A stretch of 56,258 nucleotides of DNA from Synergistaceae bacterium. GTDB taxonomy: Bacteria > Synergistota > Synergistia > Synergistales > Aminobacteriaceae. The translations under genes and the position numbers were made by a program. The notes below the pieces were generated by a model. That model worked only from the letters and a program-made list of their open reading frames with translations, was not told where the DNA came from and ran no database searches. Within the stretch, counting starts at the first letter, position 1. Every line of letters begins with the position of its first letter. Below are positions 1 to 7,271 of the stretch, in pieces. The stretch covers positions 1 to 56,258 of the forward strand of contig JALHFZ010000004.1 in the NCBI GenBank assembly GCA_022837505.1. The letters are read 5' to 3'.

Positions 1-45
1 CAGATCTTCATCGACTCCGGAGCGGCGGATTTCAAAGAGTGGTTT

Positions 46-1017
46 TTACTTCTCCGGTTCGACTATGTCCATAATTCCTACGGGAGGCTGTGAGTCCTCC
101 CCGAGGACCGCTGCTACTGCGTCTCCCTGGTGAAGGGAGAGAACCTCCAGCGTGGCGGCAACTTCTTTCAAGATGACGACGGGTTTCGCCGGATCGGCCG
201 TCGGGCAGGGAGTTTCCCTCACAACGGAGAGGTGGTCCCCCTTCCGGAGGCCGTCCTTTCTTCCGAGGCTGATGATGAATTTATTCCTCTCCCGGCCGGA
301 ATCCGGAAGGAGAGCGATAACCCGCCCCTGGATCGCCTTTCCGTCCGGCGTGGAGGCCAGCTCGCAAACGACCTTTGAAAGGGCCTTCTGAAAGGCGCTC
401 CATCCCGAGGACGATGAGAATTGGTCCCAGGTGGGACGGCTCATCTTCTGTCCCTTTTCCTCCGGCGCGAGGCGAAAGAAATCGAGGCCGTTTTTGAATA
501 TCACGGGGTACCCGAGAGCCTGAAAAAAATAAAAACGGTCATCTCCCGGATCGAAGGTGTAGCGGGTGTCCTTTCCCCTTACGACCCGTGCATCGGAGAG
601 TTCCCCCCTTTCCCCTCCATAGACCCTCATCCTGAGGGAGACGTCCCCCCGTTCCCAGGTACCCAGAACCTCCCTTTCCCTCAGATGGGCATTGAAAAGC
701 TCCATCTGGAGGGCATATTCTCCCCCCCGGCGGGGGTTGGCCAGCCAAAGGACAGCTCCCTGTTCGTCGAGAAGGACAACCTCCGTCAGCGGGTGCCTCC
801 GGAGGAGGGATGCCAGGTATTCCGTCATCCTTTCCTCGAGGACATTGACGGGATAGTATTTGCTCTCCCATACTTGGAGGGGCGTATGATTTACCGTGGG
901 AAACAGGACTATTCTCGAAAGGGGCAGGGGAGAGGAGGACGCCGAAAGAGGCGGGGCGAACAGGAAGAACAGGACGGCAGATGCGTACAGACCGGTCAGC
1001 CGGAGAAAAGCTTTCAT
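46..1017 (-). CDS. Secreted/periplasmic protein of unknown function
   Basis: Encodes 323 aa. Residues 1-26 form a signal peptide: a basic start, a hydrophobic stretch rich in Leu/Phe, and an Ala/Ser cleavage region ending LSASS. The mature part is soluble. An N-terminal part (about 35-130) begins with a strand typical of envelope proteins that scan for a nucleotide or partner (RIVLFPTVN). The C-terminal 90 residues contain GRKDGLRKGDHLSV and a later VGIMDIVEP, a small beta-barrel pattern seen at the C-terminus of FlgT-like and related outer-membrane assembly proteins. That resemblance is weak. The start is supported by GAAAGGATG upstream. No partner gene is visible: the dfx gene is divergent and the other side is cut by the window edge. 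Function not assigned. Confidence 0.75.
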   Translation of the reverse strand: MKAFLRLTGLYASAVLFFLFAPPLSASSSPLPLSRIVLFPTVNHTPLQVWESKYYPVNVLEERMTEYLASLLRRHPLTEVVLLDEQGAVLWLANPRRGGEYALQMELFNAHLREREVLGTWERGDVSLRMRVYGGERGELSDARVVRGKDTRYTFDPGDDRFYFFQALGYPVIFKNGLDFFRLAPEEKGQKMSRPTWDQFSSSSGWSAFQKALSKVVCELASTPDGKAIQGRVIALLPDSGRERNKFIISLGRKDGLRKGDHLSVVRETPCPTADPAKPVVILKEVAATLEVLSLHQGDAVAAVLGEDSQPPVGIMDIVEPEK

Positions 1018-1137
1018 TGAAGGTCATCCTTTCGTCAAAACGATGCTTTCTTCTGTACTGTATCGGACCTCCTCTCCCAAACCCTGATGGCAATCCATCT
1101 CCCTGCTGCGGTCAGTTTTTATGTCATTGTCCCTGTT

Positions 1138-1169
1138 TTGAGGATGAAAAAAAGAATAAATGCTATAAT
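1138..1169 (+). promoter_or_regulatory. Promoter of the dfx-ftn operon
   Basis: An extended -10 element TGCTATAAT lies at 1161-1169. A TTGAGG hexamer at 1138-1143 could be the -35, but its 20-nt spacing is long, so recognition probably rests on the extended -10. It leads into the desulfoferrodoxin gene at 1215. Confidence 0.55.
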
Positions 1170-1214
1170 ATCCCTATGAAACGGATAGACTATGCAAAGG
1201 AGGACGGAAAAAAG

Positions 1215-1577
1215 ATGAAAAAGCTGGACATATTCAAATGCGAAGTGTGCGGCAATATAGTGGAGCTCCTGCACGTGGGGGAAGGCGAGCTTGTGTGCTG
1301 CGGTGAGCCTATGAAGCTTCTTGAGGAACAGACCGCGGAAGCCGCGACCGAGAAGCATGTCCCTGTTGTCGAGGGAAATAAGGTGAAGGTAGGCAGCATT
1401 CCTCACCCCATGACGGAGCAGCATTACATCGAGTTCATAGAGATCATGGCGGACGACAAAATCTGCCGGGTCTTTTTGAAGCCCGGTGATGCCCCTGAGG
1501 CGGTCTTTGATACCTTTGTTCCGAAAAAGAGCAGAGAATACTGCAACATACACAATTTATGGAAGGTGGACCTTTAA
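1215..1577 (+). CDS. dfx: Desulfoferrodoxin (superoxide reductase)
   Basis: Encodes 120 aa. The protein reduces superoxide to peroxide without making oxygen, a typical defence of anaerobes. The N-terminal desulforedoxin domain has the Fe(Cys)4 ligands Cys9, Cys12, Cys28 and Cys29 (C-x2-C ... CC). The C-terminal domain carries the catalytic iron ligands His48, His64, His70, Cys110 and His113 (CNIHNLW), so both iron centres are complete and this is a 2Fe-type enzyme. The start at 1215 is chosen because the domain begins there and AGGAGG lies 8-14 nt upstream; an in-frame ATG at 1176 sits only a few nt after the -10 and is unlikely. The ferritin gene follows by 2 nt, so superoxide removal and iron storage are co-expressed. 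Confidence 0.96.
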   Translation: MKKLDIFKCEVCGNIVELLHVGEGELVCCGEPMKLLEEQTAEAATEKHVPVVEGNKVKVGSIPHPMTEQHYIEFIEIMADDKICRVFLKPGDAPEAVFDTFVPKKSREYCNIHNLWKVDL

Positions 1578-1579
1578 GA

Positions 1580-2074
1580 ATGCTGAGCAAAAAAATGCAG
1601 GATGCCTTTAACGATCAGATCAACGCCGAGCTTTTCTCCTCGTACCTGTACCTTGCCATGTCGGCTCATCTCGAAGATGCGACCATGAAGGGCATGGCCC
1701 GGTGGATGAGACTTCAGGCCCAGGAGGAGATGGAGCACGCCATGAAGTTCGTCGATTTCATCGGCGAGCGGGGCGGACGGGTCGTATATAAGGCGATCGA
1801 GACTCCCCAGAGCGAGTGGAATTCCCCCCTTGAGATCTTCAGGGGAGCCTATGAGCACGAACAGTACGTCACAAAGCGGATTAACGATCTCATGGAGATC
1901 GCCCTTTCCGAGAAGGATTTCGCGAGCCAGGTCTTTCTCCAGTGGTTCGTCACAGAGCAGGTGGAAGAAGAGGCCAATGCCGACGAAATCGTCAAAAAGC
2001 TCGAGATGATCGGCGAGGGCAGACATGGGATCTACATGCTCGATCGTGAACTGGGCCAGCGGGAAGCTGACTGA
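1580..2074 (+). CDS. ftn: Ferritin
   Basis: Encodes 164 aa, the usual length of non-haem bacterial ferritin. It oxidises Fe(II) and stores it in a 24-mer shell. Ferroxidase residues are visible: Glu17, Tyr24, and the E-x2-H pair Glu50/His53 in QEEMEHA, with further acidic residues in YEHEQ and VEEEANAD. No bacterioferritin haem Met is evident in position 52 (Glu52 here). The start used is ATG 1580, 2 nt after dfx, with GGAAGGTGG ahead; the longer in-frame ATG at 1559 would overlap dfx and adds no ferritin residues. A hairpin follows 35 nt after the stop. Confidence 0.96.
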   Translation: MLSKKMQDAFNDQINAELFSSYLYLAMSAHLEDATMKGMARWMRLQAQEEMEHAMKFVDFIGERGGRVVYKAIETPQSEWNSPLEIFRGAYEHEQYVTKRINDLMEIALSEKDFASQVFLQWFVTEQVEEEANADEIVKKLEMIGEGRHGIYMLDRELGQREAD

Positions 2075-2109
2075 GGCAGGCCGGCAGAAGAAGTGAAAAC
2101 TGAAAATAG

Positions 2110-2139
2110 GGGCAGGGGTCTTCAGACTCCTGCCCTTTT
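2110..2139 (+). terminator. Intrinsic terminator after ftn
   Basis: Left arm GGGCAGGGGTCT at 2110-2121 pairs with AGACTCCTGCCC at 2124-2135, with one G.T wobble, followed by TTTT. It separates dfx-ftn from the flavin-reductase-like gene and may only partly stop readthrough, because no new promoter is obvious before 2166. Confidence 0.8.
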
Positions 2140-2165
2140 GCCTATACCCTGAAGGAGGAGACACC

Positions 2166-2690
2166 ATGGATTCTTCCATCGATCCGAGAGCGCTCTTCAC
2201 TCTTAGCTACGGCGTCTATATTCTCAGCACAGGATATGAAAACACCTATAACGGGCAGATCATCAATGCCCTTATGCAGCTTACCTCTGACCCCATCTGC
2301 CTTGCCGCCTGCCGTCATAAAGAAAACTACACGACTGAGCTTGTGGAAAAAAGCGGAAGATTTTCCATCTCCGTCCTGGAAGAGGCTGTTCCCCTGAAGT
2401 TCATCGGTCTCTTCGGCTTTCATTGCGGCCGTGATTTCGACAAGTTCGGCAAGTGCACCTACGAGGTGGATGAAGGCCTGCCGGTGGTTACGGATTATTC
2501 CCTTGCGGCCATAGAGCTCAGGGTGATATCCGTCCAGGAGGTCTTCACCCACAAGCTTTTCGTGGGGGAAGTGGAAGAGGCCCGGCTCCTCAAGGAGGGA
2601 ACCCCCCTCACCTATGCCCACTATCATCAGGTGAAAAAGGGGAAGTCTCCGGAGAACGCCCCTTCCTCCATCTTCAACAAAGTGAAGTGA
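2166..2690 (+). CDS. Flavin reductase-like FMN-binding protein
   Basis: Encodes 174 aa of the split-barrel flavin reductase-like family (flavoredoxin, HMW rubredoxin N-terminus). The opening pattern ALFTLSYGVYILSTGYENTYNGQIINALMQLTSDP is typical (shown here in words: a Leu-Gly-Tyr-Val strand followed by the N-G-x-I-N-x-x-M-Q flavin loop). Such proteins pass electrons from NAD(P)H or rubredoxin to FMN and on to O2, peroxide or desulfoferrodoxin partners. No rubredoxin domain is fused at the C-terminus. The start has GAAGGAGGAGACACC directly ahead. Its place after dfx and ftn suggests a role in the same oxidative stress response; the exact acceptor cannot be told. Confidence 0.85.
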   Translation: MDSSIDPRALFTLSYGVYILSTGYENTYNGQIINALMQLTSDPICLAACRHKENYTTELVEKSGRFSISVLEEAVPLKFIGLFGFHCGRDFDKFGKCTYEVDEGLPVVTDYSLAAIELRVISVQEVFTHKLFVGEVEEARLLKEGTPLTYAHYHQVKKGKSPENAPSSIFNKVK

Positions 2691-3595
2691 GGGCTTTTTC
2701 ACCCCGGTGCGACAAAGACTCGGAGATCGTCACCCACCGGCAGGACGGGGGGTCCCCGGGGCTGTGTACTCATGTCCTTCCGCCGGCAGGAAGGCTACCG
2801 GCCCTTCTTCCCATGCTGGAGGAGACATACAGCAGGTGGAACCGGCGGGAATGGATCTCTCCCGATCCCCTTGAACTCGTCCTTCCCTATGAGGCGCCAG
2901 AGGACAGGGAGACTGCGGCTTTCATAGCCTCTTCCCTTGCCTACGGCAGGGTCGCCCAGATCGTGAAGAGCGCTTCCTCTCTTCTGGCATCCCTCGGGCC
3001 TTCCCCTGCCGAATTCCTCAGGGGGGCCTCTCCGGCCCGTCTCCGCTCCCTCTGCTCCTCCTTTCGCCATCGCTTCACTACCGGAGAGGAGATGGGGGGG
3101 CTGCTCGCCGCCCTCGGGGATATCCTCGGGGAGTATGGAAGCATCGAAAAGTTCCTTTCACGATATGTGGCGGAGACACAGGATCTTGTGCAGGCCCTTT
3201 CCCTCTTCTCCGAGGAGCTTCGTTTGAAAGCCGGAATCAGGAGGACCTTTCTTCTCCCCTCTCCGGCCGGAGGGAGCGCCTGTAAACGCCTCTTTCTCTT
3301 TCTCAAATGGATGGTGCGCCGGGACGCCGTCGATCCCGGAGGGTGGACTCTTCTGAGTCCGGCGGATCTCATCCTCCCCCTGGACGTGCATATGTTCCGC
3401 ATCTGCTCCGTCCTCGGCCTCACCTCCCGGAGGCAGCCTGATCTCAAGGCGGCCCTGGAGGCCACGGCCGCCTTTCGGGCGGTTCTTCCGTCCGACCCCC
3501 TGAAGTTTGATTTTGTTCTGACCCGGTACGGAATACGCCAGGAGATGGATGAAAAGGTCCTTATTCAAAAATGTCTGGAGGGACAGGAAGAATGA
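2687..3595 (+). CDS. DUF2400 / TIGR02757 family protein
   Basis: Encodes up to 302 aa. Family features are clear from about residue 43: an aromatic-rich start, then RREWISPDPLELVLPYE, EDRETAAFIASSLAYGRV and, near the C-terminus, ADLILPLDVHMFRI and DPLKFDFVLTRYGI. The family is widespread but uncharacterised; it has a helical fold related to HhH-GPD DNA glycosylases, with the LDVH segment in the usual place, so a nucleic-acid role is a guess from fold. The GTG at 2687 overlaps the preceding stop (GTGA). The first 42 residues are not family-like, so the true start may be ATG 2813, although no good ribosome site precedes it. The next gene overlaps by 4 nt. Confidence 0.85.
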   Translation: MRAFSPRCDKDSEIVTHRQDGGSPGLCTHVLPPAGRLPALLPMLEETYSRWNRREWISPDPLELVLPYEAPEDRETAAFIASSLAYGRVAQIVKSASSLLASLGPSPAEFLRGASPARLRSLCSSFRHRFTTGEEMGGLLAALGDILGEYGSIEKFLSRYVAETQDLVQALSLFSEELRLKAGIRRTFLLPSPAGGSACKRLFLFLKWMVRRDAVDPGGWTLLSPADLILPLDVHMFRICSVLGLTSRRQPDLKAALEATAAFRAVLPSDPLKFDFVLTRYGIRQEMDEKVLIQKCLEGQEE

Positions 3596-4278
3596 AAGCA
3601 ACCAAAGGGATCACTGTTGGACTGGCCTGTATCCTTATTGCAGGGGTGATTTTCCTGCTTCCCCCGGAGGGTGCCTTCGCTTCGGGGCATACCTTCGGAG
3701 ATATCGTCCGGAATGCGGAGGGCAACCCCGGGGACCTCTCCGCCCAGGCTGCCCTTGCCCGGGAATACAACCGGCGGGGGGAGTACGGCAAGGCTCTGTC
3801 CGTCGCGAAGGCGATTCTTGAGGAAAGCCCCGGATTTCCCGAAGCCATCATAGAAAGGGCCCATGCCCATCGTTCCCTCGGGGAATACCGGAAATCGGTG
3901 GAGTGGTATCGGCGGTATCTGGGCACAAACCCCGGCTCTCTTGAGGGGTGGGGAGGGCTCAGCGAGAGCCTGGCGCACCTTGAGGCGTGGGATGAATCCT
4001 TCGGTGCGGCCCGGGCTGCCATCGGTGCCGCCCCCCAGAGTCCCGACGGATACGGCGCACTGGGAAGAGCCTACCGGATAGCGGGACGGTTCGAGGAGGC
4101 GGCGGATCTCTTGAAGCAGGGGCTCCGGTTCGGGCCGGAAAGGGCCCCCCTTCTCTATGACCTCGGAGTATGTTATGTGGAACTGGGTGACCGTCCTTCG
4201 GCCCTCTCTCAGTATGAAAAGCTGCTTTCCGTGGATCAAAGATCCGCCGACAGGCTGTTCAACCTGATTTTCCCCTAG
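3592..4278 (+). CDS. Secreted TPR-repeat protein
   Basis: Encodes 228 aa. Residues 1-31 form a signal peptide (MKATKG, hydrophobic core, ending AFA). From about residue 38 there are four to five tetratricopeptide repeats, recognisable by repeated N-P/S-P-x-x-x-x-A and A-x-x-x-x-R-x-G-x-x-x-x-A spacing (for example YGALGRAYRIAGRFEEAADL and LYDLGVCYVELGDRPSAL). It is probably a periplasmic scaffold. ATG 3592 overlaps the DUF2400 stop (ATGA) and has GGACAGGAAG ahead; an upstream in-frame ATG at 3571 would start before the signal peptide. Its stop shares the sequence CTAG with the convergent asparaginase gene. Confidence 0.8.
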   Translation: MKATKGITVGLACILIAGVIFLLPPEGAFASGHTFGDIVRNAEGNPGDLSAQAALAREYNRRGEYGKALSVAKAILEESPGFPEAIIERAHAHRSLGEYRKSVEWYRRYLGTNPGSLEGWGGLSESLAHLEAWDESFGAARAAIGAAPQSPDGYGALGRAYRIAGRFEEAADLLKQGLRFGPERAPLLYDLGVCYVELGDRPSALSQYEKLLSVDQRSADRLFNLIFP

Positions 4279-5291
4279 CCTTCCGGGGTAATTTCGTCGC
4301 AGAAATTGCTTTGGAGCATCCTCTCGATTTCATCGGTGCCCACTGCGGGAAGAAGGATCATGAGCTTCGCGATGATAGCCTCCCGGGTCATGTCATGCCC
4401 CGATATGGCCCCGAGTTCGATGGTCTTTCTCCCCACCTCGTAGACGCTCAGATCGACCCCGCCGTAGACGCACTGGGTAGTGATGACCACGGGGATATTC
4501 TTCTCCCTGCATCGGGCGATGGGGGGGAGGAGGCTCTCTCCCAGATAGGGGACTCCGCCGAGGCCCAGGGCCTCAAGGACGATGGCCCTTGGCGAGGCAT
4601 CCACTATGTGGTCGAGGTAGCGGGCCCGGAATCCGGGGAAGAGGGTAAGAAGAAATATGGAGGGCTCAAGGGCCAGGGCGCTCACGTCCACGGGGTAGGT
4701 TTTCTCCAGAAGGGGTCGGCGGCCCAGTTCGGCCCTCCCCTCCACGAGATGCCCCAGTTCGGGGTAGTTTATGCTCGAGAAGGCAGTGGAATCATGGCTG
4801 AGGACCTTCTGAGCCCGGGGGCCGTGGATCAGTCGGTTGTGAAAGGCGATGGAGATCCCCCGCTGCCCCCTGTCCGCCATGGCCGTGAGAAACATGAACC
4901 CGGCGAAGATATTGTCCTCTCCGTCTCCCCCCGGCTCCCCCATGGGGACCATCGATCCGGTGATCACCACAGGCTTTGAGTATCCGGGAAGCATAAAGGA
5001 GAGGGCCGATGACGAGTAGGCCATGGTGTCCGTTCCGTGGAGGATGAGAAAGCCGTCGTAGCGGTCCTCCTCGGCAAGAAGGCAGAAGGCCATGCTCCTC
5101 CAGTCCTCGGGGGACATATTTGAGCTGTCCTTGGAAAAGAGATCGATAATTGATATCTTTCCGAAGCGATGAATTTCCGGAACATAGGAAAGCAGTTCCG
5201 TCCCCGGAAGGGATGGGGCGAGTCCGTCCTTTCCCTGGCGGGATGCGATTGTTCCTCCTGTGGAGATTACAAGAAACAAATACACGGCCAT
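4275..5291 (-). CDS. ansA: L-asparaginase, cytosolic type I
   Basis: Encodes 338 aa, no signal peptide. It hydrolyses asparagine to aspartate and ammonia. Both catalytic signatures are present: TGGTIA with nucleophile Thr14, and HGTDT with Thr87-Asp88; the Lys is in a divergent segment, with ITGSMVPMGEP matching the family. The absence of an export signal and the length agree with the AnsA type rather than the periplasmic AnsB type. ATG 5291 lies directly after AAGGAAGGG; GTG 5285 is an alternative with better spacing. It is 45 nt downstream of the MFS gene, so they are likely co-transcribed. Confidence 0.93.
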   Translation of the reverse strand: MAVYLFLVISTGGTIASRQGKDGLAPSLPGTELLSYVPEIHRFGKISIIDLFSKDSSNMSPEDWRSMAFCLLAEEDRYDGFLILHGTDTMAYSSSALSFMLPGYSKPVVITGSMVPMGEPGGDGEDNIFAGFMFLTAMADRGQRGISIAFHNRLIHGPRAQKVLSHDSTAFSSINYPELGHLVEGRAELGRRPLLEKTYPVDVSALALEPSIFLLTLFPGFRARYLDHIVDASPRAIVLEALGLGGVPYLGESLLPPIARCREKNIPVVITTQCVYGGVDLSVYEVGRKTIELGAISGHDMTREAIIAKLMILLPAVGTDEIERMLQSNFCDEITPEG

Positions 5292-5336
5292 CCCTTCCTT
5301 TCTGCGGACCCCTTCGTCCGCTCCTCTTCAATCACT

Positions 5337-6575
5337 TCAAATCCGCACTTTCCTCAGAATGAGAATACCCAGGATGAAGGTGTAGGACAGCACGGCGATG
5401 GCCAGTTTGCTTGACCCGGTGACCTGGGTGACGATTCCGAAAACCGCCGGACCGATGATCCCTGAAAACTTGCTCGAGATGTCGTAAAAACCGAAGAATT
5501 CGGCGTTTTGCCCTGGGGGGATCATGGAGGCGAAAAAACTCCTGCTGATCGCCTGGGTCCCCCCCTGCACCATGCCCACGGCGATGGCAAGGGCCCAGAA
5601 GTGCCATATTTTCGAGACGAAGATAGCGGCAAAGGTAATGCAGACATAGAAGGAGAGCCCGGTGAGAATGGCATTCTTGCTTCCGATCCGGGTTGCGAGG
5701 GAGCCGAAGGCCAGGGAAAAGGGGATCCCCACGAACTGCGTCACAAGGAGGGACCCCACAAGATGGGCCATGGGTATTCCGAGGGCCGAGCCGTAGATGG
5801 CCGCCATTTTGATGATGGTGCCGATGCCGTCGTTGTACATCCAGAAGGCGAGAAGAAAGAGAAAGGCGTTTCTGTGGGTCCGGATTTCCCCGAAGGTTTT
5901 GAGAAGGCGGCGAATTCCCTCCCGGAAGAGGTTCCACCCCCGTAAAAGTTTTCCCTCCGGTTCCGCCGCCGGTTCAGGAACGTTCAGAAAAAGAGGGATG
6001 GAGAAGAGAGTCCACCAGAGGGCGACGGAGAGAAAGGAGAGGCGCGCTCCGGCTGTTCCGGGAAAGGCCCGGAGAAAGAGGAGGTTGAGGGCCAGAAGAA
6101 CCCCTCCGCCGAGGTAACCGAGGGCATACCCCTGGGAGGAGACGGCCGGGACCCGGTCGGGGGGGACGAGGGAGGGAAGGAGGGCATCGTAGAAGATCAT
6201 GGAGGCGGAAAAACCTATCGTTCCGCCCATCATCAGCAGAAGGGCCAGAACCCAGTCTCCCGGCCCCACCAGGGCCATCAGGGCTGTGGAGGTCACGCCG
6301 AGGGCGGTGAATAGGGCAAGCATCTTTTTTTTCGATCCCTTGAGGTCTGCCGTCGCGCCGAGGATGGGGGCAAAAAAGGCGCTCAGAAAGAGCGAAAGGG
6401 CCGAGGCGTAGGCCCAGTAGGCCATGGGGAGATTGGGGGCAAGGCCATGGGCGGCGACCTCCCGGAAATAGACAGGGTATATGGCGGCCATGATGGTGGT
6501 GGCGAAGCCGGAGTTGCCCACGTCGTACCCGCACCAGGAGAGTACTTTAAGGGAATCACCGCGAAATAATCCCAT
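5337..6575 (-). CDS. MFS transporter, UMF1 / Atg22-like family
   Basis: Encodes 412 aa with about 12 hydrophobic segments. The N-terminal CGYDVGNSGFATTIMAAIYPVYF is the hallmark of the UMF1 (Atg22-like) branch of the major facilitator superfamily; in fungi Atg22 exports amino acids from the vacuole. DLKGSKKKMLALF and the ISRSFFASMIPPGQNAEFFGFYDISSKF loop also fit. Substrate is unknown, but pairing with asparaginase hints at amino acid traffic. The start is ATG 6575, with AAAGGAG 5 nt ahead; an open frame extends to 6725 but the extra 50 residues are unlike the family and contain a duplicated MVADF. Confidence 0.88.
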   Translation of the reverse strand: MGLFRGDSLKVLSWCGYDVGNSGFATTIMAAIYPVYFREVAAHGLAPNLPMAYWAYASALSLFLSAFFAPILGATADLKGSKKKMLALFTALGVTSTALMALVGPGDWVLALLLMMGGTIGFSASMIFYDALLPSLVPPDRVPAVSSQGYALGYLGGGVLLALNLLFLRAFPGTAGARLSFLSVALWWTLFSIPLFLNVPEPAAEPEGKLLRGWNLFREGIRRLLKTFGEIRTHRNAFLFLLAFWMYNDGIGTIIKMAAIYGSALGIPMAHLVGSLLVTQFVGIPFSLAFGSLATRIGSKNAILTGLSFYVCITFAAIFVSKIWHFWALAIAVGMVQGGTQAISRSFFASMIPPGQNAEFFGFYDISSKFSGIIGPAVFGIVTQVTGSSKLAIAVLSYTFILGILILRKVRI

Positions 6576-6580
6576 GAAGG

Positions 6581-6595
6581 CTCCTTTCAAAGGAG
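6581..6595. repeat. Inverted repeat covering the MFS ribosome site
   Basis: CTCCTTT at 6581-6587 and AAAGGAG at 6589-6595 form a 7-bp inverted repeat with a 1-nt centre. In the MFS mRNA the AAAGGAG is the Shine-Dalgarno sequence, so the repeat could fold and hide it. The same repeat creates an AAAGGAG on the other strand. Confidence 0.5.
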
Positions 6596-6611
6596 AGATG
6601 AAAACGGCCGG

Positions 6612-6641
6612 AAAATCAGCCACCATAAAATCAGCCACCAT
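6612..6641. repeat. 15-bp perfect tandem repeat
   Basis: Two copies of AAAATCAGCCACCAT lie at 6612-6626 and 6627-6641 in the gap between the divergent MFS and dCMP deaminase genes. A recent slippage duplication is the simplest cause. Confidence 0.9.
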
Positions 6642-6642
6642 A

Positions 6643-6659
6643 AAGAGTATCATACTCTT
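6643..6659. promoter_or_regulatory. 17-bp palindrome, possible operator
   Basis: AAGAGTAT C ATACTCTT is a perfect inverted repeat with 8-nt arms and a single central base. It sits in the divergent gap, upstream of both the MFS gene and the deaminase promoter, a normal place for a dimeric regulator. No regulator gene is adjacent, so the binding protein is unknown. Confidence 0.5.
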
Positions 6660-6707
6660 CTCAATTGCGCTCTTCCAGGAGGTGCTCCCCGGAACTTCTG
6701 CCGACAA

Positions 6708-6716
6708 TGCTATAAT
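6708..6716 (+). promoter_or_regulatory. Extended -10 promoter for dCMP deaminase
   Basis: TGCTATAAT at 6708-6716 is an exact extended -10, about 33 nt before the likely ATT start. No -35 hexamer is seen at normal spacing. Confidence 0.5.
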
Positions 6717-6748
6717 CGGAAGCACGCTGCAGCCGAAGGAGGGGCAAA

Positions 6749-7255
6749 ATTATCCGAAGACCTGAATGGGATACCTATTTCATGATGATGGCCGGAGTCG
6801 CCGCATCGAGAAGCACCTGTACCCGCCGCCAGGTGGGAGCGGTCATCGTTTTGAACAGCCACATCATCAGCACGGGGTACAACGGCGCCCCCAGGGGCCT
6901 TCCCCATTGCGCCGATGCCGGCTGCCTCCGCACTCTCCTCAACATTCCGTCGGGGGAGCGGCACGAAATCTGCCGGGGGTCCCATGCGGAGCTCAACGCC
7001 ATCGTCCAGGCGGCATCCGTGGGCACCGCCACGGCCGGGGGGACCATATACTGCACCCATGAACCCTGTTCCTTCTGCACCAAGGCTATAATCAACGCCG
7101 GAATTCGCCGGGTGGTCTATGTTCACCCCTACCCGGACGATCTCGCCAGGCAGATGCGCGCGGACGGGTCAGTCCAGACCGATCGTCTGAGCGGGGAGGT
7201 CTTTGCCTCTGTGGCCCCTCTTCTGGAGGGCCTCTTTCGGCCGGCGGAAAAATAA
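6749..7255 (+). CDS. dCMP deaminase, probable ATT or ATC start
   Basis: Encodes about 168 aa. It converts dCMP to dUMP for thymidylate synthesis, or acts as a ComEB-like deaminase. The zinc and catalytic motif HAE is in CRGSHAELNAI and the zinc pair in PCSFC; the extra Cys/His-rich insert (HCADAGCLR) is typical of dCMP deaminases. Family members start R-P-x-W-D-x-Y-F; here RRPEWDTYF is encoded before the first ATG (6782). Reading back, the frame has no ATG, GTG, TTG or CTG before a stop at 6713. AGGAGG at 6737-6742 puts ATT 6749 (spacing 6) or ATC 6752 (spacing 9) at the right distance. The coordinate given assumes ATT. Starting at ATG 6782 would lose a conserved segment and lacks a ribosome site. 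Confidence 0.85.
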   Translation: MIRRPEWDTYFMMMAGVAASRSTCTRRQVGAVIVLNSHIISTGYNGAPRGLPHCADAGCLRTLLNIPSGERHEICRGSHAELNAIVQAASVGTATAGGTIYCTHEPCSFCTKAIINAGIRRVVYVHPYPDDLARQMRADGSVQTDRLSGEVFASVAPLLEGLFRPAEK

Positions 7256-7271
7256 ATCAGGAGGGCACAAA

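Noticed and set aside
1..93. Short open plus-strand frame at the left edge (30 codons)
   Set aside because: No motif can be recognised in so short a piece, and it overlaps the end of the secreted protein gene. It could be the tail of a gene outside the window, but nothing supports it.
6598..6765. 55-residue ORF on the plus strand with a signal-like segment and AAAGGAG ahead
   Set aside because: The ribosome site is a by-product of the inverted repeat, the spacing to the ATG is 2 nt, and most of the frame overlaps the deaminase leader and tandem repeat.
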